A DNA stretch of 64,000 nucleotides from Tomocerus qinae (GCA_020055645.1 CM034546.1:31000001-31064000); one strand, 5' to 3'; counted from the first letter of the stretch, positions 1 through 13,363 are shown. Notes: a model not told the origin generated them from the sequence alone. Made by a program: numbers and translations.

Positions 1-3000
1 AAATTAAATTTTGTTGTTCTAGTTTCCACTTAGAATTAAATTACTTTTGATCGAAACTATAGAACTGGTTGAAACAATTTTTATCAAATACCTACTAGTC
101 TTATCAATGACCTTCAATCCTAATTTGGATTGAATGGCAAGGTTTAAGGGCCCATAAAATTGTTGGTGCTTGAAAAATGAAATTCTGTTGTTCTAGTTTC
201 CACTTAGAATTAAATAATTTTTGATCGAAACTATAAAACTCTTTGAAACTATTTTTATCAACTACTTCTAGTCCTATTAACATCCTCCAAGCCTCATTTG
301 GATTGAATAGCAAGGTTTAAGGGCCCACAAAATTGTTGGTACTTTGAAAATGAAATTTTATAGTACTATTTTCTACTAAGACTTAAATAAATTTTGATCG
401 AAACTATAGAATTGTTTGAAATTAATTTTATTAAGTACCTACTAGTCCTATGAATCACACTCCATCCTCATTTGGATTGAATGACAAGGTTTAAGGGCCC
501 ACAAAATTGTTGGTTCTTGGTAAATTAAATTTTGTTGTTCTAGATTCCACTTAGAATTAAATAACTTTTGATCGAAACTATAGAACTGGTTGAAACAATT
601 TATATCAAGTACGTACTAGTCCTATCAATCACCCACAATCCTCATTTGGATTGCATAGCAAGGTTTAAGGGCCCACAAAATTGTTGGTTCTTGATAAATT
701 AATTTTTGTTGTTCAAGTTTCCACTTAGAATTAAATAATTTTTGATCGAAACTATAAAACTGTTTGAAACTATTTTTATCAACTACCTACTAGTCCTATT
801 AACACCCTCCAAGCCTCATTTGGATTGAATGGCAAGGTTTAAGGGCTCACAAAATTGTTAGTTCTTGGTAAGTTAAATTTTGTTGTACTAGTTTCCACTT
901 AGAATTAAATAAATTTTGATCGAAACTATAGAACTGGTTGAAACAATTTTTATCAAATACCTATTAGTCCTATCAATCACCTTCAATCCTAATTTGGATT
1001 GAATGGCAAGGTTTAAGGGCCCATAAAATTGTTGGTGCTTGAAAAATGAAATTCTGTTTTTCTAGTTTCCACTTAGAATTAAATAATTTTTGATCGAAAC
1101 TATAAAACTGTTTGAAACTATTTTTATCAACTACCTACTAGTCCTATTAACATTCTCCAAGCCTCATTTGGATTGAATGGCAAGGTTTAAGGGCCCACAA
1201 AATTGTTGGTTCTTGGTAAATTAAATTTTGTTGTTCTAGTTTCCACTTAGAATTAAATAACTTTTGGTCGAAACAATAGAACTGGTTGAAACAATTTTTA
1301 TCAAATACCTACTAGTCTTATCAATGACATTCAATCCTAATTTGGATTGAATGGCAAGGCTTTAGGGCCCACAAAATTGTTGGTTCTTGATAAATTAAAT
1401 TCTGTTGTTCTAGTTCCCACTTAGAATTAATTAATTTTTGATCAAAACTATAAAACTGTTTGAAACTATTTTTATCAAGCACCTACTAGTCCTTTTAACA
1501 GCCTGCAAGCCTCATTTGGATTGAATGGCAGGGTTTAAGGGCCCATAAAATTGTTGGTGCTTGAAAAATGAAATTCTGTTGTTCAAGTTTCCACTTAGAA
1601 TTAAATAACTTTTGATCGAAACTATAGAACTGGTTGAAACAATTTATATCAAGTACGTACTAGTCCTATCAATCACCCACAATCCTCATTTGGATTGAAT
1701 GGCAAGGTTTAAGGGCCCACAAAACTGTTGGTACTTTGAAAATGAAATTTTATAGTACTATTTTCTGTTAAGACTTAAGTAAATTTTGATCGAAACTATA
1801 GAATTGTTTGAAATTAATTTTATTAAGTACCTACTAGTCCTATCAATCACAGTCCATCCTCATTTGGATTGATTAGCAAAGGTTTAAGGGCCCACAAAAT
1901 TGTTGGTTCTTGATAAATTAAATTTTTGTTGTTCAAGTTTCCACTTAGAATTAAAGTTTAAACTTTTGGATCGAAACTATAGTGAACTGGTTGAAACAAT
2001 TTATATCAAGTACGTACTAGTCCTATCAATCACCCACAATCCTCATTTGGATTGAATGGCAAGGCTTTAGGGCCCACAAAATTGTTGGTTCTTGATAAAT
2101 TAAATTCTGTTGTTCTAGTTCCCACTTAGAATTAATTAATTTTTGATCGAAACTATAAAAACTGTTTGAAACTCATTTTGATCAAGCACCTACTAGTCCT
2201 CTTTAACAAAGCCTCGCAAGCCTCATTTGGATTGAATGGCAAGGTTTACAGGGCCCATAAAAATTGTTGGTGCTTTGAAAAATGAAATTCTGTTGTTCTA
2301 TTTCCCACACTTTAGAATTAAATAATTTTTGATCGAAACTATAAAAACTGTCTTGAAACTATTTTTATCGGAACTTCCTACTAGTCCTATTAACACCCTC
2401 CAAGCCTCCCATTTGGATTGAATGGCAAGGTTTAAGGGCATACACAACACAAAATTGTTGGTACTTTGAAAAATGAAATTTTATAGTTCTATTTTCTACT
2501 AAGACTTAAGTAAATTTTGATCGAAACTATAGAATTGTTTGAAATTAATTTTATTAAGTACCTACTAGTCCTCTTAATCACACTCCATCCTCATTTGGAT
2601 TGAATGGCAAGGTTTAAGGGGCCCACTTAAACATTGTTGGTTCTTGATAAATTAAATCTTCTGTTGTTCTAGTTCTACCACTTAGAATTAATTAATTTTT
2701 GATCAAAAACTATAAAACTGTTTGAAACTATTTTTATCAAGCACCTACTAGTCCTTTTAACAAATTTTTTTTCCTGCAAGCCTCATTTGGATTGAATGGC
2801 AGGGTATAAGGGCCCATAAAATTGTTGGTGCTTGAAAAATGAAATTCTGTTGTTCAAGTTTCCACTTAGAATTAAATAACTTTTGATCGAAACTATAGAA
2901 CTGGTTGAAACAATTTATATCAAGTACGTACTAGTCCTATCAATCACCCACAATCCTCATTTGGATTGAATGGCAAGGTTTGAAGGGGCCCACAAAACTG

Positions 3001-6000
3001 TTGGTGGTACTTTTGAAAATGAAATTTTATAGTACTATTTTCTGTTAAGACTTAAGTAAATTTTGATCGAAACTATAGAATTGTTTGAAATTAATTTTAT
3101 TAAGTACCTACTAGTCCTATCAATCACAGTCCATCCTCATTTGGATTGATTAGCAAGGTTTAAGGGCCCACAAAATTGTTGGTTCTTGATAAATTAAATT
3201 TTGTTGTTCAAGTTTCCACTTAGAATTAAATAACTTTTGATCGAAACTATAGAACTGGTTGAAACAATTTATACTTGGCAAGTACGTAAAATTAGTCCTA
3301 TCAATCACCCACAATCCTCATTTGGATTGAATGGCAAGGCTTTAGGGCCCACAAAATTGTTGGTTCTTGATAAATTAAATTCTGTTGTTCTAGTTCCCAC
3401 TTAGAATTAATTAATTTTTGATCGAAACTATAAAACTGTTTGAAACTATTTTTATCAAGCACCTACTAGTCCTTTTAACAGCCTGCAAGCCTCATTTGGA
3501 TTGAATGGCAAGGTTTAAGGGCCCATAAAATTGTTGGTGCTTGAAAAATGAAATTCTGTTGTTCTATTTCCCACTTAGAATTAAATAATTTTTGATCGAA
3601 ACTATAAAACTGTTTGAAACTATTTTTATCAACTTCCTACTAGTCCTATTAACACCCTCCAAGCCTCATTTGGATTGAATGGCAAGGTTTAAGGGCCCAC
3701 AAAATTGTTGTTTCTTGGTAAATTAAATTTTGTTGTTCTAGTTTCCACTTAGAATTAAATAACTTTTGATCGAAACCATAGAACTGGTTGAAACAATTTT
3801 TATCAAATACCTACTAGTCCTATCAATGACCTTCAATCCTAATTTGGAATAAAAGTAGGGTTTAAGGGCCCATAAAATTGTTGGTGCTTGAAAAATGAAA
3901 TTCTGTTGTTCTAGTTTCCACTTAGAATTAAATAATTTTTGATCGAAACTATAAAACTGTTTGAAACTATTTTTATCAACTACCTACTAGTCCTATTTAC
4001 ACCCTCCAAGCCTCATTTGGATTGAATGGCAAGGTTTAAGGGCCCACAAAATTGTTGGTACTTTGAAAATGAAATTTTATAGTTCTATTTTCTACTAAGA
4101 CTTAAGTAAATTTTGATCGAAACTATAGAATTGTTTGAAATTAATTTTATTAAGTACCTACTAGTCCTCTTAATCACACTCCATCCTCATTTGGATTGAA
4201 TGGCAAGGTTTAAGGGCCCACAAAATTGTTGGTTCTTGATAAATTAAATTCTGTTGTTCTAGTTCCCACTTAGAATTAATTAATTTTTGATCAAAACTAT
4301 AAAACTGTTTGAAACTATTTTTATCAAGCACCTACTAGTCCTTTTAACAGCCTGCAAGCCTCATTTGGATTGAATGGCAGGGTATAAGGGCCCATAAAAT
4401 TGTTGGTGCTTGAAAAATGAAATTCTGTTGTTCAAGTTTCCACTTAGAATTAAATAACTTTTGATCGAAACTATAGAACTGGTTGAAACAATTTATATCA
4501 AGTACGTACTAGTCCTATCAATCACCCACAATCCTCATTTGGATTGAATGGCAAGGTTTAAGGGCCCACAAAACTGTTGGTACTTTGAAAATGAAATTTT
4601 ATAGTACTATTTTCTGTTAAGACTTAAGTAAATTTTGATCGAAACTATAGAATTGTTTGAAATTAATTTTATTAAGTACCTACTAGTCCTATCAATCACA
4701 ATCCATCCTCATTTGGATTGATTAGCAAGGTTTAAGGGCCCACAAAATTGTTGGTTCTTGATAAATTAAATTTTGTTGTTCAAGTTTCCACTTAGAATTA
4801 AATAACTTTTGATCGAAACTATAGAACTGGTTGAAACAATTTATATCAAGTACGTACTAGTCCTATCAATCACCCACAATCCTCATTTGGATTGAATGGC
4901 AAGGCTTTAGGGCCCACAAAATTGGCTATTGGTTCTTGATAAATTAAATTCTGTTGTTCTAGTTCCCACTTAGAATTAATTAATTTTTGATCGAAACTAT
5001 AAAACTGTTTGAAACTATTTTTACTGCCAAGCACCACTACTAGGTCCTTTTAACAGCCTGCAAGCCTCATTTGGATTGAATGGCAAGGTTTAAGGGCCCA
5101 TAAAATTGTTGGTGCTTGAAAAATGAAATTCTGTTGTTCTAGTTCCCACTTAGAATTAAATAATTTTTGATCGAAACTATAAAACTGTTTGAAACTATTT
5201 TTATCAACTTCCTACTAGTCCTATTAACACCCTCCAAGCCTCATTTGGATTGAATGGCAAGGTTTAAGGGCCCTAAAAATTGTTGTTTCTTGGTAAATTA
5301 AATTTTGTTGTTCTAGTTTCCACTTAGAATTAAATAACTTTTGATCGAAACCATAGAACTGGTTGAAAAATTTTTTATCAAATACCTACTAGTCCTATCA
5401 ATGACCTTCAATCCTAATTTGGATTAAAAGTAGGGTTTAAGGGCCCATAAAATTGTTGGTGCTTGAAAAATGAAATTCTGTTGTTCTAGTTTCCACTTAG
5501 AATTAAATAATTTTTGATCGAAACTATAAAACTGTTTGAAACTATTTTTATCAACTACCTACTAGTCCTATTAACATTCTCCAAGCCTCATTTGGATTGA
5601 ATGGCAAGGTTTAAGGGCCCACAAAATTGTTGGTACTTTGAAAATGAAATTTTATAGTACTATTTTCTACTAAGACTTAAGTAAATTTTGATCGAAACTA
5701 TAGAATTGTTTGAAATTAATTTTATTAAGTACCTACTAGTCCTCTTAATCACACTCCATCCTCATTTGGATTGAATGGCAAGGTTTAAGGGCCCACAAAA
5801 TTGTTGGTTCTTGATAAATTAAATTCTGTTGTTCTAGTTCCCACTTAGAATTAATTAATTTTTGATCGAAACTATAAAACTGTTTGAAACTATTTTTATC
5901 AAGCACCTACTAGTCCTTTTAACAGCCTGCAAGCCTCATTTGGATTGAATGGCAGGGTTTAAGGGCCCACAAATTTGTTGTTTCTTGGTAAATTAAATTT

Positions 6001-8085
6001 TGTTGTTCTAGTTTCCACTTAGAATTAAATAACTTTTGATCGAAACTATAGAACTGGTTGAAACAATTTTTATCAAATACCTACTAGTCCTATCAATGAC
6101 CTTTAATCCTAATTTGGATTGAATGGCAGGGTTTAAGGGCCCATAAAATTGTTGGTGCTTGAAAAATGAAATTCTGTTGTTCTAGTTTCCACTTAGAATT
6201 AAATATGTATTGATCGAAACTATAAAACTGTTTGAAACTGTTTTTATCAACTACCTACTAGTCCTATTAACACCCTTGAAGCCTCATTTGGATTGAATGG
6301 CAAGGTTTAAGGGCCCACAAAATTGTTGGTTCTTATTAAATTAAATTTTGTTGTTCTAGTTTCCACTTAGAATTAAATAAATTTTGATCGAAACTATAGA
6401 ACTGGTTAAAACAATTTTTATCAAATACCTACTAGTCCTATCACACACTTTCAATCCTAATTTGGATTGAATGGCAAGGTTTAGGGGCCCATAAAATTGT
6501 TGGTGCTTGAAAAATGAAATTCTGATGTTCTAGTTTCCACTTAGAATTAAATAATTTTTGATCGAAACTATAAAACTCTTTGAAACTATTTTTATCAACT
6601 ACTTCTAGTCCTATTAACATCCTCCAAGCCTCATTTGGATTGAATGGCAAGGTTTAAGGGCCCACAAAATTGTTGGTACTTTTGAAAAATGAAATTTTAT
6701 AGTACTTATTCCTTCTACTAAGACTTAAATAAATTTTGATCGAAACTATAGGAATTGTTTGAAATTAATTTTATTAAGTACCTACTAGTCCTATCAATCA
6801 CACTCTATCCTCATTTGGATTGAATGGCAAGGTTTAAGGGCCCATAAAATTGTTGGTTCTTGATAAATTAAATTTTGTTGTTCAAGTTTCCACTTAGAAT
6901 TAAATAACTTTTGATCGAAACAATAGAACTGGTTGAAACAATTTATATCAAGTACGTACTAGTCCTATCAATCACCCACAATCCTCATTTGGATTGAATG
7001 GTAAGGCTTTAGGGCCCACAAAATTGTTGGTTCTTGATAAATTAAATTCTGTTGTTCTAGTTCCCACTTAGAATTAATTAATTTTTGATCAAAACTATAA
7101 AACTGTTTGAAACTTTTTTTTATCAAGCACCTACTAGTCCTTTTAACAGCCTGCAAGCCTCATTTGGATTGAATGGCAAGGTTTAAGGGCCCATAAAATT
7201 GTTGGTGCTTGAAAAATGAAATTCTGTTGTTCTAGTTCCCACTTAGAATTAAATAATTTTTGATCGAAACTAGAAAACTGTTTGAAACTATTTTTATCAA
7301 CAACCTACTAGTCCTATTAACAACCTGCAAGCCTCATTTGGATTGAATGGCAAGGTTTAAGGGCCCACAAAATTGTTGGTTCTTGATAAATTAATTTTTG
7401 TTGTTCAAGTTTCCACTTAGAATTAAATAACTTTTGATCGAAACTATAGAACTGGTTGAAACAATTTATATCAAGTACGTACTAGTCCTATCAATCACCC
7501 ACAATCCTCATTTGGATTGAATGGCAAGGTTTAAGGGCCCACAAAATTGTTGGTGCTTGAAAAATGAAATTCTGTTGTTCTAGTTTCCGCTTAGAATTAA
7601 ATAATTTTTGATCGAAACTATAAAACTCTTTGAAACTATTTTTATCAACTACTTCTAGTCCTATTAACATCCTCCAAGCCTCATTTGGATTGAATGGCAA
7701 GGTTTAAGGGCCCACAAAATTGTTGGTTCTTGATAAATTAAATTTTTTTGTTCAAGTTTCCACTTAGAAATAAATAACTTTTGAACGAAACTATAGAACT
7801 GGTTGAAACAATTTATATCAAGTACGTACTAGTCCTATTAATCACCTACAATCCTCATTTGGATTGAATGGCAAGGCTTTAGGGCCCACAAAATTGTTGG
7901 TTCTTGATAAATTAAATTTTGTTGTTCTAGTTCCCACTTAGAATTAAATAACTTTTGATCGAAACTATAGAACTGGTTGAAATTATTTTTATCAAGTACC
8001 TACTAGTCCAATTAACACCCTCCAAGCCTCATTTGGATTGAATGGCAAGGTTTAAGGGCCCACAAAATATTTGGTTATTGAAATA
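1..8085. repeat. Satellite array, ~174 bp monomer, ~46 copies
   Basis: Head-to-tail tandem repeat filling the first 8 kb and running off the left edge. Each monomer holds the same landmarks in order: TTTCCACTTAGAATTAAAT, TTTTGATCGAAACTAT, a CTACTAGTCC box, CATTTGGATTGAATGGC and AAGGGCCCA. Spacing between successive GGGCCC boxes is about 172-176 bp. At least five monomer classes can be told apart by the stretch after the GGGCCC box (TTCTTGGTAAATT, GCTTGAAAAATGAA, ACTTTGAAAATGAA, TTCTTGATAAATT and others). Short ORFs of 62-69 codons on the minus strand repeat with the array and are by-products of it. Size and AT content fit a centromeric or pericentromeric satellite, but that location is inference. 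Confidence 0.97.
2815..5965. repeat. Higher-order repeat: two 9-monomer blocks of ~1.57 kb
   Basis: Reading monomer classes along the array gives the same order twice, at about 2815-4400 and 4400-5965. The order is: hybrid (GCTTGAAAAATGAA start with the GTACGTACTAG variant), ACTTTGAAAATG class, TTCAAGTTTCC class, AATTAATTAATTT class, GCTTGAAAAATG class, TTGTTTCTTGG class, GCTTGAAAAATG class, ACTTTGAAAATG class, AATTAATTAATTT class. The block before it (about 1561-2815) has the same order minus two monomers. The hybrid monomer looks like an unequal-crossover product of two classes. Confidence 0.75.
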
Positions 8086-8185
8086 TGAAATTCCGTTTTT
8101 TTAGTTTTGCTAATAATGAAACAGCAAATATATAAATAGCTTTTATCGAAGCTATAAAACGGAATGAAACTAGTGTTAGAAGCGT

Positions 8186-9530
8186 CCTTTACACTTGGAA
8201 TAACGTTTTGGAATTAGTTCTGAAATCTCCTTATGCAGAAGCATTTTGGGATATGTTTTGGAAGCCACCAACGAATTGCTGCACCGTTTTGAAAATTGTG
8301 TTGTAACTCTCCTCTACACTTGGAACATCGTTTGGATTTAATTCTTGTAAATCCCCCCTTAGTTTAGAATCGTTTTGATATTAGTAGTAGCATTTTGGTA
8401 TATATTTTCGAAGGCTCTAACTTATGCCGCACCGTTTTGGAATTTGTGTTGGAAGCTTCCCTACCCCTTGGAATAACGTTTGGAATTTAGTCTCTGTAAT
8501 CTCCCCTCACGTAAAAGTATTTTGGGTTATGTTTTTGAAGTCTTCCTACATATTGTGCAACGTTTTGGGGATTTGCGTTGGAAGCCTCCTTTTACCCTTG
8601 GAACGACTTCTTGGAATTGGTTCTGAAATCCCCCCCTCATGTGGTAGCATTTTTATGACATGTTTTGGGAGTCTCCCACTTTATGCTGCACCGTTTTGGA
8701 ATTTGTGTTGGATGTCTCTTTGGAATTAATTCTGAAATCCCCCTCATGTAGTAGCATTTTGGGTTATGTTTTTGAGGTCTCCCACTTATGCTAGCAACGT
8801 TTTTGAAATTTGCATTGAAAGCCTCCTTTACCCTTGGAACGACTTTTGAATTAGGTCTGGAAATTCCCCCTCATGGAGTAGGATTTTATGGATATGTTTT
8901 GGACAGTCTCCCACTTATGCTGCATCGTTTTGGAATTTGTGTGGGGATGCCTCCTCTACACTTGGAATAACGTTTGGAATTAGGTTCTGAAATCCCCCTT
9001 CATGTAGAAGCATTTTGGTTTATGTTTTTGAGGTCTCCCACTTATGCTGCACCGTTTTGGGATTTGTGTTGGATACCTCTTTGGAATTAAGTTCTTGAAA
9101 TCCCCCCTCATGTAGTAGCATTTTCCGGATTATGTTTCTTGAGGTCTCCCAATTATGCTGTAACGTTTTTGGAAATTTTGTTGGAAGCCTCATGTACCCT
9201 TGGAACAACGTTTGGAATTAGTTCTGAAATCCCCCTTCATGTTGGAAGCGTTTTTGGGATATGTTTTCGATGTCTCCCACTTATGTGCTGCACTGTTTTG
9301 GAAATAGCGTTGGCAGCCTCCTCTACGCTTGGAACAACTTTGGAATTAGTTCTGAAATTTCCCCTCATGTGGAAGCATTTTGGGGAATGTTTTGGAAGTC
9401 TCCCACTTATGCTGCACCACTTTGGAATTTGTGTTGGAAGCCTCCTGGAAGCCTCGTCTACCCTTGTTTGACCGTTTGTAATAGGTTCTGATATCCCCCC
9501 TCATGTTGTATTTTGTGTTGCCCATCTTTG
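8186..9530. repeat. Second tandem repeat, ~125 bp period, ~11 degenerate copies
   Basis: A tandem array unrelated in sequence to the 174 bp satellite. Each unit carries a TTGGAATAACGTTTGGAATTAG-like start, a run such as CTGAAATCCCCCCTCATG, GTAGCATTTTGGG, TCCCACTTATGCTGCACCG and TTTGGAATTTGTGTTGG. Units recur near 8192, 8318, 8466, 8595, 8716, 8837, 8960, 9078, 9197, 9327 and 9457. Copies differ by substitutions and length of the C run. Overlapping ORFs of 60-110 codons on both strands are by-products of the repeat; I see no gene. The first satellite decays between 8085 and 8186. Confidence 0.9.
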
Positions 9531-9900
9531 GCAAGATTCTGGATTTGGGTTTGGGTCTAACTTAACACGCCTATAAATACATCAATGACGCTCTAAATAA
9601 TGTGAATGTGATTAATGTGAAATGTAATAACGATGTTATAATGGTATTGTAGTTGAAAGTGAGCTACAATAGCAAAACAGACATTTCTTAAATTATAATA
9701 GTAATTCACATATTGACGTGGAAATTACTGACAATGATGACATTTAAACACTTATAGAGAACTGAATTTCGGGGAGGGCTGAAATTCCATATAAGCATTT
9801 TTTTAAATTTAAATTACATATTAGTCTATTTACTGTCCATGATACATACACGTGGAGTAATCATACTTGTTTACCATTATGTATAACTATACTTATGATA

Positions 9901-10050
9901 TGCAAGCATGTATCCAGGAATTTGACCGTGGGAGGCACCAAAATAATAAATAGTAAAAAATACATTTTTCGTATTTTTTACATTTTATACCCAGTTTTGA
10001 CAATAAAATCCCCGTTTTCTGTTGATTTTGAGGGAGCGCTAGTCCACCCG
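9901..10050. mobile_element. MITE family A, copy 1 (right end replaced)
   Basis: Starts GCAAGCATGTATCCAGGAAT and ends in GGGAGCGCTAGTCCACCC. It lines up end to end with the copies at 36034-36200 and 48463-48617: GCAAGCACGTATCCAG-type end, AAATTTG, G-rich run, AT-rich middle, then a GCGC-centred G/C-rich box. The expected terminal inverted repeat at the right is missing because a different element (10051-10451) begins there. No coding capacity is seen. Confidence 0.6.
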
Positions 10051-10451
10051 GCGTATGGTATGGAAAGTAAAGGACCTATGTATGGTACTAAGACAAAATT
10101 GTGGCTTTGATAATGTAAATATTTAGTCATTGTAAGTACATCATATTTATTTTAAAAAATGTTACTAAAACCAAGATTGCATTTGGTATCGCCAATTTAA
10201 AATTGATATGAATTATATAATAATTATATAATTATATATAATATAATTTAATTGCAATTACTTTCTCAATTGGCAACTAAGGGCGATTAGTGTCCCCATT
10301 GGTCGAATCCAACTCTGATTGAATGGACACTTATCAATTTGTGGTATCTTATAGTATTATTAGTTATTACCTGTATATAGTACTTCTCTATCAAAGCCCC
10401 AATTTTGTCTTAGTACCATACATAGGTCCTTTTACTTTCCATACCATACGC
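10051..10451. mobile_element. MITE B with ~62 bp terminal inverted repeats
   Basis: 10051-10112 (begins GCGTATGGTATGGAAAGTAA) is repeated in inverse at 10390-10451, with one A-run length difference and one or two substitutions. The 277 bp between is very AT-rich and non-coding. Near-identical arms argue for a fairly recent insertion or foldback. It sits at the end of a MITE family A copy, so one is inserted in the other. A clear target-site duplication is not visible. Confidence 0.8.
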
Positions 10452-11153
10452 TTCGGTTTTTTATAACGTACTTTGATGACCAGTACAAATGCACGACTGT
10501 TTGATGAAATTTCTTGCCATACAAAGATTCCTGTGTGTGCCATACACGTTAATTCGCAACCTGAAACGATGTTTACCTTTTAAAACTCAAAAATGGTATA
10601 TATTTCCTCTTTTTTGTTTGTCGAGCCCTTCTTCAACATTTATTTCCGGCTCTGGCCTTGTTGTTTACGCCACTTATAACTGATTATTACTGTAGTTATG
10701 AAGTATCTCTCTGTGTAGTGTTTTGGATATTGTTTTAGATATATTAGAGGAAATAAATATAAGCAAAAGGATATTGCTATAAGTCTATGGCTATATATAT
10801 ATGCACTCAATAAAATATAATTTTCACAACTGTAGTGGTAAATGCATGATATGGAAAGAGCGTTGACCTGTGGATTGTTTGCTGTTCTGATAAGCGTATT
10901 CTGCAGAACATTACCACACGGCCATGCCATAATTCTCTGAGTCACAACAATTCATTACAAGGGATAAGAAATAGCAGTGTAAGCTTATATTATAATTTGT
11001 GAAATGTGAGTCTTGCAATGGCACTCAAAATGCTTTTTGCATTATAATTTCAAATATAATTTACCAATTATAACCCAAATTTCACAAAATATTTCAGTTT
11101 ATAAACTATGAGTATAAGACATTATATTAAAATTGTAAGTTATTCCTCAAGTA
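10452..11153. other. No gene recognised (spacer)
   Basis: AT-rich spacer. Short ORFs near 10489-10683 and 10640-10945 have no family resemblance, overlap each other on opposite strands, and lack splice partners, so I do not call them. This stretch would include the promoter of the downstream CARD/NB-ARC gene, but I see no distinct promoter motif. Confidence 0.5.
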
Positions 11154-13363
11154 ATGAGCAAGCAAACTATTTGGGAAGAAAGGATTAGACTTAATTTGGT
11201 TTCATTAAGTGAACGTCTTTGTTCAGTTCCCCAAAGTTTTGAATCATCTGTTTGCAAAAGGGATTATAACATCTTATGAAGTAGAAACCATTGTAAGTTT
11301 ATCTGTTTATATTATTAATAGTATAATTTGCATATGCCTGTTCACCGTTTATTATTAATTTACTAGTTTGTTAGTTAATGATATTATTATATTCTGTAAC
11401 AGTCGTATTATATAATATAAAAGTTATATTTATTCATATTCAATTAGAAAAGCGAAAAAACCGACACTGACAAAGCTTCCGAACTTGTTCAAAAATACTT
11501 CAGAAAAAGACTTAGACCAACATATAGAAACAATTCTAGTTATTCTGAATGACACCGGAAATGATCATTTATCAAAAATTTTAATATCGGACGAAAAAAG
11601 TTATGCGTCGGAAGAGAAACCATTGAATTCTAAAATGGTGGCCCAGAGAAAGGCCACTCGTGCGTTCATACTATGATAGAAAGTATGAAAACGGTGAAGA
11701 TATGATTGAAGAGCTACGAAAGACATTAATTAGTAGTGAAACTTCAACTACTGTTATCAGTCATAAAGTTGCCGTTCCTGGATTCGGGGGCATTGGAAAA
11801 ACTGTTACCGCAACCAAATATGCAAAACAGTACGAAGAAACCTACAATTATATCATTTGGTTAGATTGTGGAGAAGGGAGTTTGAAAACAACATTCGAAT
11901 TGCTGGTTGACAGTTTGAAATTGAAAGTACGTGTAAATTTGACGGCAGAAATGGCAGGGACAATTTTTGGAAAACTGAACAGCTACAAATGTCTTGTAAT
12001 TTTTGACAATGCTGAGTGTTACATCGGAAATGAGGGAATCCAAAGCCTCCTACCATATCAAGACCATTCTAATATTCATACAATTATAACTTCAAGGAGT
12101 CCCTATTGGGGAAATAAAACAGGTCTCGGATGTATTGCACTATTTATGATTGGCACGTTTCAAATCGCTGAAAGTGTGGAGTTTCTGAAAGCCCATTTAC
12201 AAGATCAAACCCAAAGCGAGCTCGAAATGAAAAAATTATGCCAAAAGCTAGGCAATTTGCCTTTAGCCCTACAAATAGCTATTGATACAATGAATGTGGA
12301 AAACATGTCATTGTCAGATTACAATGCCGAAGTTGAAGAAAATTATACACATATCAATACACCTTTCGATGATTGCGCAAAGAGTATTAATGAAGCCATG
12401 AATGTCAGTTTGAACAAAATCACGGCCAAAAGATATGGCATGGCAGCAACTTTAGCTTTACAAATATTGTCAACTTTTGGGTACATACAGCCAGACAATA
12501 TTCCTTTGGAGTTTTTCCACGCAGTAGAAAATTTTGACAGTGGAAAAACCAAGATACCAAAATTGAAAGAAGCTGTGAAGATTCTAGAACAATACTCTTT
12601 GATAACGAAAGAAACAAAAATCATTGATGGAACTGGAATTACCTTTCTGAGTGTCCATAGGTTGCTTCAACAAGTAATTCGATATAAGTCCCAAAATGAA
12701 AACAAGGAAGTTATCACTTTAAAAAAAATTATCAACATTGATGGATTTTTCGACTATAAAATTATTGCGTGTAACTACGCAGGTGAACATGACGACTTGA
12801 AAGAAAAATTGACAGATCTTAAACAGCATTTAGTGGAAGTTGTTAAATTGAATGATTTGGTGTTTGACCACAGGTTTGATGAGGCTGTTACAGTGGCAAA
12901 AATTATGGATGAAGATCTTAATTCGCACATTTCCCAGTATAACCTTGCCATTTGTTTGCTAAAGAATGGAGCTTTGAAAGATGCTGTTGCCATTTTTGAT
13001 AAAATCTACCAAAAAATTGAAAATGTATTTTCTGACACATTTTTTGGGACTAAAGAAATTGGAGAGATAGATTTGAAAATCGTTGAGCGACATCAAACAC
13101 CAAACAAATTTGCAATAGCAACGACAATAATTTTTTTATATATCGAACTACCCGTAGAATGGCAAAAATCAATAATCACACTAAGAACTTTGGAAAAGGA
13201 GCTGATTTTGGGAGAAAATTCGAAAGGAAACATCACCTACAAATTTGATGAGAAGGATATACGCAAAAACTTAGCCTACCTTTGTGAAAACCTTAGAAAT
13301 ATCGACCAAGTATTGTTGTACTTTATACAAAAAGGAGTAATTAGTAGCAATGGAATGGAGTCG
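11154..13363 (+). CDS. CARD-NB-ARC-TPR-like protein, unit 1 of a tandem-fused gene
   Basis: First half of one long gene of the APAF1/CED-4/NLR class (signalling ATPases). A CARD-like helical domain is encoded by 11154-11292 and, after a GT-AG intron (11293-11447, phase 0), 11448-11600. It shows the usual CARD landmarks: a KGIITSYEVETI helix, SEKTDTDKASELV, and LNDTGNDHLSKIL. The NB-ARC follows from about 11660: P-loop GFGGIGKT (11780-11803), Walker B CLVIFDN, sensor TIITSRS, GLPL-like GNLPLALQIA and an MHD-like VHRLLQQVIR. TPR-like helices occupy about 12870-13250 (SQYNLAICLLKNGALKDAVAIF). The reading frame must shift by one base near 11217, 11505 and 11640, mostly at T or A runs, so the locus is either sequenced with small indels or recently broken. 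The start ATG at 11154 is the first in frame; an untranslated upstream exon is possible. The gene continues through a phase 0 intron at 13364-13525. Confidence 0.75.

Noticed and set aside
104-7700. Minus-strand ORFs of 62-69 codons inside the satellite
   Set aside because: They recur with the repeat monomer, change length with each variant and have no ATG context or splice partners; repeat by-products.
1-8085. CRISPR-like array
   Set aside because: The repeats are direct head-to-tail monomers of 174 bp without unique spacers, in a eukaryotic context.
8424-9534. ORFs of 60-110 codons on both strands
   Set aside because: They lie wholly within the 125 bp tandem array and follow its period.
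11853-12993. Minus-strand ORFs opposite the NB-ARC gene
   Set aside because: Antisense shadows of a long conserved coding exon.
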